Source: Apostichopus japonicus (taxonomy: Eukaryota; Echinodermata; Holothuroidea; Aspidochirotida; Stichopodidae). Taken from it: a stretch of 64,000 nucleotides of DNA. The position numbers and the translations under genes were made by a program. Shown piece after piece: positions 12,885-27,124 of the stretch. The DNA lies in assembly GCF_037975245.1 (NCBI RefSeq), contig NC_092568.1, forward strand, positions 39,820,631-39,884,630, written 5' to 3'. Every line of letters starts with the position of its first letter. The stretch's first letter is position 1. The notes below the pieces were generated by a model. That model was not told the origin of the DNA, did no database searches, and saw nothing but the letters and a program-made list of their open reading frames with translations.

Positions 12885-13296
12885 GTAAGTCTTTTTCATG
12901 ATTAACGTTTGTAGATATATATAATTGTCTATTTCACTTTCAAAGATGGCACCAGGGAAGTCAAATCTTTGTTCTTCTTTATTTTAAAAAGAAATGTGAC
13001 AATTTTCATAACATTAGGAATGCACAATTGAATACAATAACATGTTTATGGATGACTTTAATTGGAATGTCAATGAAGATATACCGATAATTTGGAATTG
13101 AATTTGTAACTCTAATATTAACACATGAATGGTATGAGTGAACCAGGTTTTGGGCAAGAAAAGGACAGCTAATGAAAACTGGTTGTTTAACTAATCATAG
13201 ACTAACATTTTAAAGTTACTGTGTTTTTATTTTTATCTGTTTTTCTCTATTATATAATAGTTCGTTCTTTTCTTTTATCTCTTCGTTTCTTTTCAG

Positions 13297-16200
13297 ACCG
13301 TAAGTCTTTATCATGTTTAACATTCGTAGATACGTGTTATTATCTATTCTCTTGTCAAAGAAACCACCAGGGATATCAATAATTCCTAAGTTTCATTAAC
13401 AATTTGAATGAAATATATTGATTGCAACATTGGTTACGCACAATCTATGACAATAACATGTTGATTGTTTACATGGATCGACATGTCAATGAAGATAAAT
13501 CAAGTGTTTTGAGATAAATTTGTAACTCTAACATTAACCATCGATGTTATCGGCTACTGAAGTTAAGAGCCAAAAGCAGCAGAAAAGCTAAGGAAACTAG
13601 TTGTTTCAATTATAATAAACTGACATTTTAACGTCACCGTGTTAGGGTTTTTACTGCTTTACTGTTTTTTCTCTATTAAATGATGATTCGTTCTTTTCTT
13701 CTTTCTATCTGTTCGTTTATTTGCAGGCGGTAAGTTGTTATTATGATTAACGTTTGAAGAACAGTGTTATTATCTATATATTAACATTAGGGAAAATATT
13801 TCCTGTTAATTCTTTAGTTTTATGCACAATTTGAATAAAAATTTGATAATTTGCACAACATTGGTAACGCACGATTTAATACAAGTTTAATAACATGATT
13901 GTTGATTATATGATTGACAATATCAATAAAGATAGATCGTTTGTTCTTACATAAATTTTTACCTTTAACTTTAAAACATTAATGATATGAGCTAGTGAGG
14001 TGATAAGCCAAAACAGTGGAAAAGCTTAACAAAAACTGATTGATCTTATCATAAAAAACTCACAAGTCACTGTGTCTACGTTTTTACTAACTATTGTCTA
14101 TTATGTGATGATTTGTAACTTTTTTTCTATCTATTTGGGATTTTTGCAGGTGGTAAGTTGTTTTCCTTCTGATTAACATTAAAAGATACTTGTCAGTTTC
14201 TATTCCCCTTTCAAAGAAACCACCATGCAAATCAGTTCCTTTAAACTCTTCATTTCCTCACACAATTTGAGTGAAATATTACAAGTTGCACAACACTGAT
14301 GACGTACAATTAAATCAATGACATGTTTATCCTTTATATAACTGGTTATGTCAATGGAGATCAAATAAATCTTCTGAAATGAAATTGAAACTACAGCATT
14401 GAAACATTGATGGTGCGATATAGTGAGGTGATGAGCGAAAAACAGGGAAATGCTAAGGAAAGCTATAGTTGGATTAGTTGTAATAAACTCACATTCACTG
14501 TGCTTCCAGTCTTTTCCCCATTATATGATAATTTGTTCTTTTCGTTTATCTATTCGTTTCTTTGTAGGGGGTAAGTCTTCTACTTGATTAACATTTGTAG
14601 CTGCGTGTCATTATCTACTCCACTTTCAGAGAAACCATCGCTTCGTGTTACTTCTTTATAATTTACACAGCATTGAGTACGTACAATTAAATCATTAACA
14701 TGTGTATCGATTATATGACTGACAATTTCTTAATGAAAATAAAACGATTCTTTAATATGAACTTGTAACTACAACGTTAAACCATGATTGGTATAATCTA
14801 GTGAAGTGATGAGCGAAAAACGTAATAGCTAAGGAAAGTTAGTTGGATCAGCTGTCTTCAACTCACATTCACTGTGTTTGTGTTTCCTGTCTCTTCACTG
14901 TTATATGGTTGTTCTTTCTTCTTTCTATATATTCGTTTCTTTGCAGGACGTAAGTCTTTATCTTGATTAACATTTGTAGCAAAGAAACCCACATTGTCCT
15001 GTTAATTCTTTATAATTTACAAAAATTCGAATGAAACATTGTAATTTTCACAACACTGATAATGCACAATCTAAGACAATAACATGTTTATTGTTTCCAT
15101 GGATCGTAATATATATCAATGCAGATAGATCAATTGTTTTTAGATAAATATGTAACTCTACCATGAACCATTGAAGTTATCAGCTAGTGAGGTTAAAGGC
15201 CGAAAGCAGCGGAAAAGCTAAGGAAAACTATTTATTTAAATTTTAATAAAATGACATTTTAATGTCACCGTGTTTGTGTTTTGACTATTTTTCTCTATTA
15301 AATAATGATTCGTTCTTTCCTTCTTTCTATCTGTTTGTTTCTTTTCAGGCGGTTAGTAGTTATCATGATTAACGTTTGTAGAAAAGTGTTGTTATTTATT
15401 ACGGGATGGAAAATATTCCTGTTAATTCTTTATTTGCATACACAATTTGAATCAAATTTGGTAGTTTGCACAACATTGGTAACGCAAAGTTCAATACAAG
15501 TTTAATAACATGTTTATGGATGATATGAATAGCAATATCAATGAAGATAGATCGTTTGTTCTGAAATAAATTTGTAATTTTACGTTAAATCATTAATGAT
15601 ATTATCTCATGAAATGATGAGCCATAGTAGTGGAAAAGCTTAACAACACTGTTTGACTTATGTATTTAAACAAAAACTTGTAATTTGAAGTCACTGTGGT
15701 ACGTTAAACTGATTCTTGTCTATGTTATGTGATGATTTGTTACTTTCTTTTGCTATCCATTTTGTTTTGATTATTTTGCAGCTGGTAAGTTTTTTTTTTG
15801 TTATTACATTTGTAGATTCGTGTCAGTTTCTATTCCCCTTTCAATGAAACCAACATGCAAATTAGTTCCTTCCATTTCTTTACATCCTTATACAATTTGA
15901 GTGAAATATTACAATTTGCACAACGTTGATGACGCACAATTAATCCATAACATGTTTATCGTTTATTTACTGGTGATTTAAATGAAGATGAAATGATTCT
16001 TCTCAAATGCAATTGTAACTACAGCATTTTACCATTAATGGTATGATATAGTGAAGCAATGAGTGAAAAGCTAAGAAAAGCTAGTTGGTTCAGTTGTTAT
16101 AAACTCACATTTGTTGCATTTATGTTTCCTGTCTTATACCTATTATATGATGATTTTCTCTTTACTTTTATCTATTCGTTTCTTTGCAGGCGGTACTTCG

Positions 16201-17405
16201 TTTTCTTGATTAACGTTTGCAGATACGTGTCATTGTCTACTCCGATTTCAAAGAAACCACCAATTCATGTTAATTTTTTATAATTTACACAGCATTGATG
16301 ACGAACAATTAAATCATTAAGATGTTTATCGACTATATGGCTGGCAATGTCAATTAAATTGTAACGATTTTATGAAGTGAACTACACCGTTTAACCATTA
16401 ATGGTATGATCTAGTGAGGTAATGAACAAACAATGGAATAGCTAAGGAAAGTTAGTTGGATCACCTGTATTAATCTCACATTCACTGTGTTTGTGTTTCC
16501 AGTCTTTTCACTGTTATATCATGATTTGTTCTTTCTTCTTTCTATCGATTCTTTCTATGCAGAAGGTAAGTCTTTTCTTTATAAACATTTGAAGATACTT
16601 GTCATTATCTACTGCTTTTCATATAAACAACTTATTACTGTTAACTCTTATAATTTATACTATTTGAATGAAATATTGTAACTTTTACTACTTATAACGC
16701 ATAATCTAAGACATTAAAATGTTTATTGTTTACATGGATTCCCATGTCAAGGGAGATGGATCAATTGTTTTAAAATAAATTCGTTACTCTAACATTAACC
16801 ATTGAAGTTATCAGCTAGTGAGGTTTAGAGCCAAAAGCAGCAAATTAGCTAAGGAAAACTAGTTGTTTCAATAACAATAAACTAACATTTTAAAGTCACC
16901 GTGTTTGTGTTTTTACTGTTTTTCTCTATTATATAATAATTCGTTCTTTTATTCTTTTCATCCGATTCTTTCTTTGCAGGTGGTAAGTACTCATCATAAT
17001 TAACGTTTGTAGAACAGTTTTTTATCTTTTCACATGAGGGAAATTATATTCTTGTTAATTTATTAGTTTCATACACAATTTGAATGAAATGTTATAATTT
17101 GCGCAGCAAAGGTAACCCACAATTTAATAAAAGTTTAAAAACATGTGTATCGATTATATGAATGGTAGTTTCAATAAAGAGAGAGCGACTTTTGTGAAAT
17201 GAATTATCACTATTATATTTAACCATTGAAGATATGAGCTAGTGAGGTGATTAGCTACAAACATGAAAAAGAGTTAAGGAGAACTAGTTGTTTCAATTAT
17301 AATAGCTTTCGTTTTAGAGTCAATATTTTGATATTTTTACAATTTCATCTATTATATTACGATTTGTTCTCTTATTCTTTCTATATATTCGTTTCGATGC
17401 AGATC
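13297..17405 (+). CDS. Single-codon microexons, block C (11 exons, TAVGDALAKVI)
   Basis: Eleven cassettes with no inserted element: 13297 ACC, 13727 GCG, 14150 GTG, 14568 GGG (acceptor TAG), 14947 GAC, 15349 GCG, 15782 CTG, 16190 GCG, 16563 AAG, 16980 GTG, 17403 ATC. In phase 0 they read Thr-Ala-Val-Gly-Asp-Ala-Leu-Ala-Lys-Val-Ile, differing from block B only at slot 3 (Val for Ser). Slot 6 again has GTTAGT and slot 8 has GTACTT. Part of the block is nearly identical in DNA to block B (about 11700-12300 against 16210-16820), so the copies are recent or homogenised. This is the cleanest stretch for testing the model: 11 introns of 370-430 nt. Confidence 0.66.
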
Positions 17406-17823
17406 GTAAGTCTTTTTCATGATTAACGTTTGTAGATATATATAACAATCTATTCCATTTCAAAGAAGGCACCAGGGATTTGGAAGTCAGATCCTTTTTA
17501 TTCTTTATTTTTAAATAGAAATATGATAATTTTTACAACATTAGGAATGCACAATTGAATATAATAACATGTTTATGGATTACTATAATTGGAATGTCAT
17601 TGAAGATAAAGCGATTGTTTTCTATTGAATTTGTAACTCTAATATTTACACATGAATGGTATAAGTGAACCAGGTTTTGTTCCAAAAAAGGACAACTTAT
17701 GAAAACTAGTTGTTTAAGTTATTATAGAGTTACATTTTGAAGTCACTGTGTTTTTATATTTATATGTTTTTCTCTTTTATATAATAATTCGTTCTTTTCT
17801 TTCATCTATTCGTTTCTCTGCAG

Positions 17824-20800
17824 AAGGTAAGTCTTTCTCATGATCAAAATTTGTAGATACGAGTTATTATCTATTTCCTTTTCAAAGAAACCACCAGGGA
17901 TATTAATACCTGTTAATTCCTAAGTTTCATTCACAATTTGAATGAAATATAATGTTTTCAATATTGGTAACGCACAATGTATGAAAATAACATGTTGATT
18001 GGTCACATGGATCGCCATGTCAATAGAGATAGATCAATTGTTTTTAAATATATGTGTATCTCTAACATTACCCATCGATGTTATCAGCTATTGAGGTTAA
18101 GAGCCAAAAGCGGCAGAACAGCTAATGAATTTAGTTGTTTCAATTATAACAAACTGACATTTTCATGTCATCGTGTTAGTATGTTTACAGTTTAACTGTT
18201 TTTTCTCTATTAAATGATGATTCGTTCTTTAATTCTATCTATCTGTTCGTTTATTTGCAGGCGGTAAGTTGTTATTATGATTAACGTTTGGAGAACAGTG
18301 TTATTATCTATTAACATGACGGAAATATTTCCTGTTAATTCTTTATTTTGATACACAATTTGAATAAAATTGTATAATTTGCATAAGATTGGTAACGTAC
18401 GATTTAATACAAGTTTAATAACGTGATTGTAGATTATATGATTGGCAATTTCAATGAAGATAGATCGTTTGTTCTGATATAAATTTGTAACTTTAACTTT
18501 AAAACATTAATGATATCAGCTAATGAAGTGCCACAACAGTGGCATAGCTTAAAAAACTGATTGATTCAATCATGAAAAAAACTCGCAATATGATGTCACA
18601 CTTTTTACATTTTACTTAATCTTGTCTATTTTGTGATGATACGTTACTTTCTTTTTCTATCTATATGTGATTCTTGCAGTTGGTAAGTTTTTTTTCCGAT
18701 TAACATTTGTAGATACTTGTCAGTTTCTATTCCCTTTCAAAGAGATCACCATGCAAACCAGTTCCTTTAACTTCTTCATTTCCTTACACAATTTGAGTGA
18801 AACATTCCAATTTTCACAACACTGATGACACACAATTATATCAATAAAATGTTTATCCATTATGTGACTGGTAATGTCAATGCAGATAAAAATGAATCTT
18901 CTGAAAAGAGATTGAAACTACAGCATTGAAACATTAATGGTATGATCTAGTGAGGTTATGAGCGAAAAACAGGGAAAGCTTAAAAAAGCTAGTTGGATCA
19001 GTTGTGATAAACTCACATTCACTATGTTTGTGTTTCCATTCTTTCTCTATGATATGATGATTTGTTCTATTCTTTTAAATATTCGTTTCTTTGCAGGGGG
19101 TAAGACTTCTTCTTGATTGACGTTTGTAGATACGTGTCATTATCTACCCCCCCCCCCCCCCTCGCAAATAAACCAGTAATTCTTGTTAATTCTTCACAAT
19201 TTACACAACATTGATGACGTACAATTGAATCATTAACATGTTTATCGATAGATGAGTGGCAACGTCGATGAAGATCAAAAGGATTCTTCTGAAATGAACT
19301 TATAACTACAACATTTTAACCATGTGTGGTATAATCTAGTTAAGTGATGAGCGAAAAACGTAATAGCTAAGGAAAGTTAGTTGGATCAGCTGTTTTAAAC
19401 TAATATTCGCTGTGTTTGTGTTTCTAGTCTTTTCACTATTATATGATGATTTGCTCTTTCTTCCTTCTATATATTTGTTTCTTTGCAGGAAGTAAGTCTT
19501 TTTCTTGACATTTGCAGATAAGTGTTAATATCTATTTCTCGTTCAAAGAAACCCAGTTATTCCTGTTAATTCTTCAAAATTTACAGAATTTGAATGAAGT
19601 CATTGTAATTTTCACAACATTGATAATGCACAATCTATGACAATAACATGTTGATTGTTAACATGGATCACAATGTCAATAAAGATAGATCAATTGTTTT
19701 TAGATAAATTTGTAACTCTAACATTAACCATGGCAGTTATCAGCTAGTGAGATTAAGAGCCGAAAGCAGAGAAAAGCTAAGGAAACTATTTGTTTAAATT
19801 ATAATAAACTGACATTTTAAAGTCACCATGTTTGTGGTTTTACTGTTTAACTCTTTTTTTTATTTTAAATATGGATTTGTTCTTTTTTTTATCTGTTCTT
19901 TTCTTTGCAGGCGGTAAGAAGTTGTCTTGATCAACGTTTGAAGAACAGTGTTGTTATCTATTAACATGAGGGAAAATATTCCTGTTAATTCTTTATTTAC
20001 ATACACAATTTGAATAACATTTAATAATTTGCACAACATTGGTAACGCAAAGTTCAATATAAGTTTAATAACATGTTTATGTATAATATGAAAAGCAACA
20101 TCAATGATGATAGATCGTTTGTTCTGAAATAAATTTGTAATTTTAACGTTAAACCATTAATGTTATTAGCTTATTATTGATGAGCCACAACAGTGGAAAA
20201 CTTAACAACACTGTTTGATTCAATTATTTAAAGTAAACTCGTAATTTGAAGTCACTGTGGTTACGTTATACTGATTCTTGTCTATTTTATGTGATGATTT
20301 GTTACTTTCTTTTCTATCCATATTTTTGTGCAGCTGGTAAGTTTTTTGTGAACTTACATTTGTAGATTCGTGTCAGTTTCTATTCCCCTTTCAAAGAAAC
20401 CAACAAGCCAATTAGTTCCTTCCAATTCTTTACATCCTTATACAATATGAGTGAAATATTACAATTTGCACAATGTTGATGACGCACAATTACTCAATAG
20501 CATGTTTATCGATTATGTGACTGGTAATGTCGATGTTATTCTTCTCAAATGAACTTGTAACTCAACAGTTTACAATTGATGATATGATAAAGTGACGTGA
20601 TGAGTGAAAACTTTAGTAAGGCTAGTTGGTTCAGTTGTAATAAACTCACATTCGTTGCATTTATGTTTCCAGTCTTATCCCTATTATATGATGATTTGTT
20701 CTTTACTTTTATCTATTCGTTTCTTTGCAGGGGGTAAGTCGTTTTCTTGATTAACGTGTGTAGATAGGTGTCATTGTCTACTCCGATTTCAAAGAAACCA

Positions 20801-21924
20801 CCGATTCCTGTTAATTCATTATAATTTACACAGCATTGATGACGTACAATTAAAGTATTAACATGTTTATCGACTATATGGCTGGCAATGTCAATTGAAT
20901 TTGAACCATTCTATGAAATGAACTTGTAACTACACCGTTTAGCCATAAATGGTATGATCTAGTGAGGTAATGAACAAAAAACTGAATAGCTAAAGGAAGT
21001 TGGTTGGATCAGCTGTTTTAAACTTACATTCACTGTGTTTGTGTTTCCATTCTTTTCTTGTTATATCATGATTTGTTCTTTCTTCTTTCTATCGACTCTT
21101 TTCTATGCAGACCGTAAGTCTTTTTCGTAATAAACATTTGAAGATATAAATCCTTATCTACTCCCCTTTCAAATAAACCACTGATACCTGTTAATTCTTA
21201 TAATTTACACTATTTAAATGAAATATTGTAACTTTCACAACATTGATAATGGACAATCTATGACAATAACATATAAATTGTTAACGTGGATCGCCATGTC
21301 AATGAAGATAGATCAATTGATTTTAAATAAATTTGTTACTCTAACATTAACCATTGCAGTTTTCAGCTAGTGAGGTTAAGAGCCAAAAGCAGCCAAAAAG
21401 CTAAGGAAAACTAGTTTTTGTTTTTGTGTTTTTATTGGTTTTCTCTTTTATATCATAATTCGTTCTTTTCTTCTTTTCATCCAATCCTTTCTTTGCAGGT
21501 GGTAAGTACTCATCATAATTAACGTTTTAGATCAGTGTTATTATCTTTTAGTATGAGGGAAATTATATTCCTGTTAATTCTTTAGTTTCATACACAATTT
21601 GAATGAAATTTAATAATATTCATAGCATTGGTAACGCACAATTTAATACAAGTTTAAAAACATGTGTATCGATTATATGAATGGTAGTTTCAATAAAGAG
21701 AGAGCGACTGTTGTGAACTGAATTATCACTTTTATATTTAACCATTAAAGATATGAGCTAGTGAGGTGATTAGCTACAAACATGAAAAAGGGTTAAGGAA
21801 AACTAGTGGTTTCAATTATATTAGCTTTCCTTTCAAAGTCACTATTTTGATATTTTCACATTTTCATCTATTATGTTACGATTTGTTCTCTTATTTTTTC
21901 TATCTATTCGTTTGGATGCAGATG
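17824..21924 (+). CDS. Single-codon microexons, block D (11 exons, KALGEALGTVM)
   Basis: Eleven cassettes: 17824 AAG, 18261 GCG, 18680 TTG, 19097 GGG, 19489 GAA, 19911 GCG, 20334 CTG, 20731 GGG, 21111 ACC, 21499 GTG, 21922 ATG. In phase 0 they read Lys-Ala-Leu-Gly-Glu-Ala-Leu-Gly-Thr-Val-Met. Compared with blocks B and C the changes keep residue character: Asp to Glu at slot 5, Ile to Met at slot 11, Ser/Val to Leu at slot 3, Ala to Gly at slot 8. The Thr and Lys of slots 1 and 9 are swapped. Donors at 19097 and 19911 are GTAAGA. A run of about 15 C lies in the intron after 19097. The pattern looks like selection on a peptide more than free drift, though the splice consensus itself favours GNG codons. 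Confidence 0.65.
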
Positions 21925-22336
21925 GTAAGTCTTTTTCATGTTCAACGTTTGTAGATATATATAACGATCTATTCCACTTTCAAAGAAGGCACCAGGGAGT
22001 CAAATCCTTTTTATGCTTTATTCCTAAAAAAGAAATGTGACAATTTTCACAACATTAGGAATGCACAATTGAATACAATAACATGTTTATGGATTACTTT
22101 AATTGGAATGTCAATGAAGATAAACCGATTGTTTGGAATTTAATTTGTAACTCTAATATTAGCACATGAATGGTATAAGTGAACCAGGTTTTGTTCCTAA
22201 AAAGGACAGCTTATGAAAACTAGTTGTTTACTTATCATAGACTTACGTTTGGAAGTCACTGTATATTTATTTTTATCTGTTTTTCTCAATAATATAATAA
22301 TTCGTTCTTTTCTTTTATCAATTCGTTTCTCTGCAG

Positions 22337-25300
22337 AAGGTAAGTCTTTATCAGGATAAACATTTGTAGATACGTGGTATTATCTATTCCCCTTTTAAAG
22401 AAACCACCAGGGATATCAATAATTCCTAAGTTTCATTAACAATTTGAATGAAATATAAAGGTTTCAACACTTGTAACGCACAATCTATGACAATAACATG
22501 TTGATTGTTTACATGGATCGACATATCAATAGAGATTGTTTTTAAATAAATGGGTAACTCTAACATTACCCATCTATGTTATCAGCTAGTGAGATTAAGA
22601 GCCAAAATCAGCAGAACAGCTAAGGAAACTAGTTGTTTCAATTATAATAAACTGACATTTTAATGTCACCGTGTTAGTGTTTTACTGTTTAACTGTTTTT
22701 TCTCTATTAAATGATGATTCGCTCTTTTCTTCTTTCTATCTGTTCGATTCTTGGCAGGCGGTAAGTTGTTATCATGATTAACGTTTGCATATCAGTATTA
22801 TTATATATTAACATAAGGGGTAATATTTCCTGTTAATTCTTTATTTTGATACACAATTTGAATAAAGTTTAAAATTTGCCCAACATTGGTAACGCACGAT
22901 TTAAGTTTAATAACTTGATTATTGATGATATGAATGGCAATATCGAAAAGATAGATCGATTGTTCTGAAATAAATTTATCACTTTAACGTTGAGACATAA
23001 TTATATGAGCTAATTAGGTGATAAGCCACAACAGTAGAAGAGCTTAACAAAACTGTTTGATTCAAGTATAAAAAATATTCGCAATTTGAAGTCACTGTGT
23101 TTAAGTTTTTACTGACTCTTGTCTATAACGAAATTATTTGTTACTGTTTTTCCTATCTACTTGGGATTTTTGCAGCTGGTAAGTTTTCTTAAATTTAAAT
23201 TTGTAGATACATGTCAGTTTCTATTCAAATTTCAAAGAGAACAATAGGCAAATCAGTTCGTTTATATTCTTCATTGCCTTACACAATTTCAGTGAAATAT
23301 TACAATTTTCACAACATTAATGACGCACAATTTAATCAAGAACGTGTTTATCGATTATATGATTGGTAATGTCAATGGAGATAAAATGCTTCTTCTGAAA
23401 TGAAGTTGTATGTACAACATTTTACCATTGATAGTATGATCTAGTGAGGTGTTGAAAGCTTGAAAAGCTTAAGAAAGCTAGTTAGATCAGTTGTAAGAAA
23501 CTAACATTCACTGTGTTTATGTTTCCGTTCTTTTCCCTATTATATGATGATTTGTTCTTTTCTTTTATGTATTCGTTTGTTTGCAGGCGGTAAGTCCTCT
23601 TCTTGATTAACGTTTTTGTAGATACATGTCATTATATACTCCACTTTCAAAGACACCACCAATTTCTGTTAATTCTTTATAATTTACACAACATTGATGA
23701 CGTACAATTTAGTCATGTTATAACATGATGTCATAACAATAACATGTTATAATACGACTGGCAATGTCAATGAAGATAGAACGATTCTTCCGAAATGAAC
23801 TTGTAACTACAACATTTAACCATTAGTGGTATGATCTAGTGAAGTGATGAGCGATAAACGTAATAGCTAAGGAAAGTTAGTTGTTTTGGCTGTTATAAAC
23901 TCACCTTCGCTGTGTTGTGTTTCCAGTCTTTTCACTGTTATATGATGATTTGTTCTTTCTTCTTTCTATCGATTCCTTTTTCTTTGCAGCCCGTAAGTCT
24001 TTATCATTATTAATATTGCAGATACGTGTTATATATTAATTCTCCTTTCAAAGAAACCATCAGACATATCATTTCCTGTTAATTTTTAAGTTTCATTTAC
24101 AATTTGAGTGAAATATAATTTTCACAACATTGGTAACGCACAATCTATGACAATAACATGTTGATTGTTTACATGGATAACCATGTCAATGAAGATAGAT
24201 TATTTTTTTTAAATTGAATTTTTAACTCTTACACATTCATCATCGATGTTATTAGCTAGTGAGGTTGAGAGCCAAAAGCAGATTTTCGTTTGTAGAACAG
24301 TGTTGCTACCTATTAACATGAGGGAAAATATTTTCTGTTAATTCTTTATTTTGATACACAATTTGAATAAAGTTTATAATTTGGACAACATTGGTAACGC
24401 ACGATTTAATACAAGTTTAATAAAATGAATATTGATGATATGAATGGCAATATCAATGAAGGTAGATCGATTGTTCTGGAATAAATTTGTAACTTCAACG
24501 TTAAGACATGATAATATGAGCTAATTAGGTGATAAGCCACAACAGTAGAAGGGCCTAACAAAACTGTTTGATTCAAGTATCAAAAAAACTCGCAATTTGA
24601 AGTCACTGTGTTTAAGTTTTTACTGACTCTTGTCTATAACGAAATGATTTGTTACTGCTTTTCCTATCCATTTGGGATCTTTGCAGCTGGTAAGTTTGTT
24701 TTTAATTAAAATTTGTAGATACATGTCAGTTTCTATTCAATTTTCAAAGAAAACAATAGGCAAATCAGTTCGTTTAAGCAGTGTTATTATCTATTCACTT
24801 CTAGGAAAATATTTCCTATTAAGTCTTTATTTACAAACACATTTGGAATAAAATTTTGTAATTTGCACAACATAGGTAACGCACGATTTAATACAAATTT
24901 GTTCACATGTTTATTGAATATATGAATAGAAATATCGATGAAAATATATCGAATGTCATGAAATACATTTGTAACTTTTAAGTTAAACCATTAATTTTGA
25001 AGTCACTGTGTTTGTGTTTTTATTGTTTTTCGCTCTTAAATATTGATTCGTTCTTTCCTTCTTTCTATCTGTTTGTTTCTTTGCAGGCGGTAAGTAGTTA
25101 GCATGATTATCGTTTGAAGATCAGTGTTATTATCTATTATGATACAAAATTTGAATAAACTTATATAATTTGCACAACATTGGTAACGCACGAATTATAC
25201 AAGTTTAATAACATGATTGTTGATTAAATGATTGGCAACATTAATGAAGGTAGATTGATTGTTCTGAAATATATTTGTAACTGTAACATTAGGAAATAAA

Positions 25301-27124
25301 TAATATGAGCAAATTAGGGTATGAGCCACAACAGTGGAAAAACTTAACAAAACTGATTGATTAAAGTATAAAAAATACTCGCAATTTGATGTCACTGTAT
25401 TTAAGGTTTTTACTGATTCTTGTCTATTATTAAATGATTTGTTACTTTTTTTCCTACCCATTTGGGATTAATGCAGATGGTAAGTTTTTTTTAATTAAAA
25501 TTTGTAGAAACATGTCAGTTTCTATTCAACTTTTAAAAAACCATCATGCAAATCAGCTCCTTTAAATTCTTTATTTCCTTACACAATTTGAGTGAATTAT
25601 GACACTTTTCACAACATTGATGACGCACAATTTAATCAATAACGTGCTTATCGATTGTATGACTGGTAATGCACAACTTGGTAACGCACGAATTATACAA
25701 GTTTAATAACATGATTGTTGATTAAATGATTGGCAACATTAATGAAGGTAGATTGATTGTTCTGAAATATATTTGTAGCTGTAACATTAGGAAATTAATA
25801 ATATGAGCAAATTAGGGTATGAGCCACAACAGTGAAAAAACTTAACAAAACTGATTGATTAAAGTATAAAAAATACTCGCAATTTGATGTCACTGTATTT
25901 AAGGTTTTTACTGATTCTTGTCTATTATTAAATGATTTGTTACTTTTTTTCCTACCCATTTGGGATTAATGCAGGTGGTAAGTTTTTTTTAATTAAAATT
26001 TGTAGAAACATGTCAGTTTCTATTCAACTTTTAAAAACCATCATGCAAATCAGCTCCTTTAAATTATTTATTTCCTTACACAATTTGAGTGAATTATGAC
26101 ACTTTTCACAACATTGATGACGCACAATTTGTAACTTTAACGTTAAGACATAATAATATGAGCTAATTAGGTGATAAGACACAACAGTAGAAGGGCCTAA
26201 CAAAACTGTTTGATTCAAGTATAAAAAGACTCGCAATTTGAAGTCACTGTGTTTAAGTTTTTACTGACTCTTGTCTATAACGAAATGATTTGTTACTGTT
26301 TTTCCTATCCATTAGGGATCTTTGCAGGTGGTAAGTTTTTTTTTTTTTAATTTAAATTTGTAGATACATGTCAGTTTCTATTCAATTTTCAAAGAAAACA
26401 ATAGGCAAATCAGTTCGTTTAAACAGTGTTATTATCTATTCACTTCTAGGAAAATATTTCCTATTAAGTCTTTATTTACAAACACATTTGGAATAAAATT
26501 TTGTAATTTGCACAACATAGGTAACGCACGATTTAATACAAATTTGTTCACATGTTTATCGAATATATGAATAGCAATATCGATGAAAATATATCGAATG
26601 TCATGAAATACATTTGTAACTTTTAAGTTAAACCATTAATTTTGAAGTCACTGTGTTTGTGTTTTTATTGTTTTTCGCTCTTAAATATTGATTCGTTCTT
26701 TCCTTCTTTCTATCTGTTTGTTTCTTTGCAGGCGGTAAGTAGTTAGCATGATTATCGTTTGAAGATCAGTGTTATTATTTATTATGATACACAATTTGAA
26801 TAAACTTATATAATTTGCACAACATTGGTAACGCACGAATTTATACAAGTTTAATAACATGATTGTTGATTAAATGATTGGCAACATTAATGAAGGTAGA
26901 TTGATTGTTCTGAAATATATTTGTAACTGTAACATTAGGAAATTAATAATATGAGCAAATTAGGGTATGAGCCACAACAGTGGAAAAACTTAACAAAACT
27001 GATTGATTAAAGTATAAAAAATACTCGCAATTTGATGTCACTGTATTTAAGGTTTTTACTGATTCTTGTCTATTATTAAATGATTTGTTACTTTTTTCCT
27101 ACCCATTTGGGATTAATGCAGGTC
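22337..27124 (+). CDS. Single-codon microexons, block E and rearranged copies (12 exons)
   Basis: Cassettes: 22337 AAG, 22758 GCG, 23176 CTG, 23587 GCG, 23990 CCC, 24687 CTG, 25087 GCG, 25477 ATG, 25975 GTG, 26328 GTG, 26732 GCG, 27122 GTC. All keep AG and GTAAGT. In phase 0 they read Lys-Ala-Leu-Ala-Pro, then Leu-Ala-Met-Val-Val-Ala-Val. The 11-slot order holds to 23990 and then breaks. The slot-6 cassette was deleted at about 24283, where one unit body joins directly to GTTTGTAGAACAG of another. A ~1.16-kb segment (24492-25650) is repeated at 26134-27295, with a third partial copy between. Proline at slot 5 would end a helix, so this part may be a different domain or decaying sequence. Confidence 0.5.
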
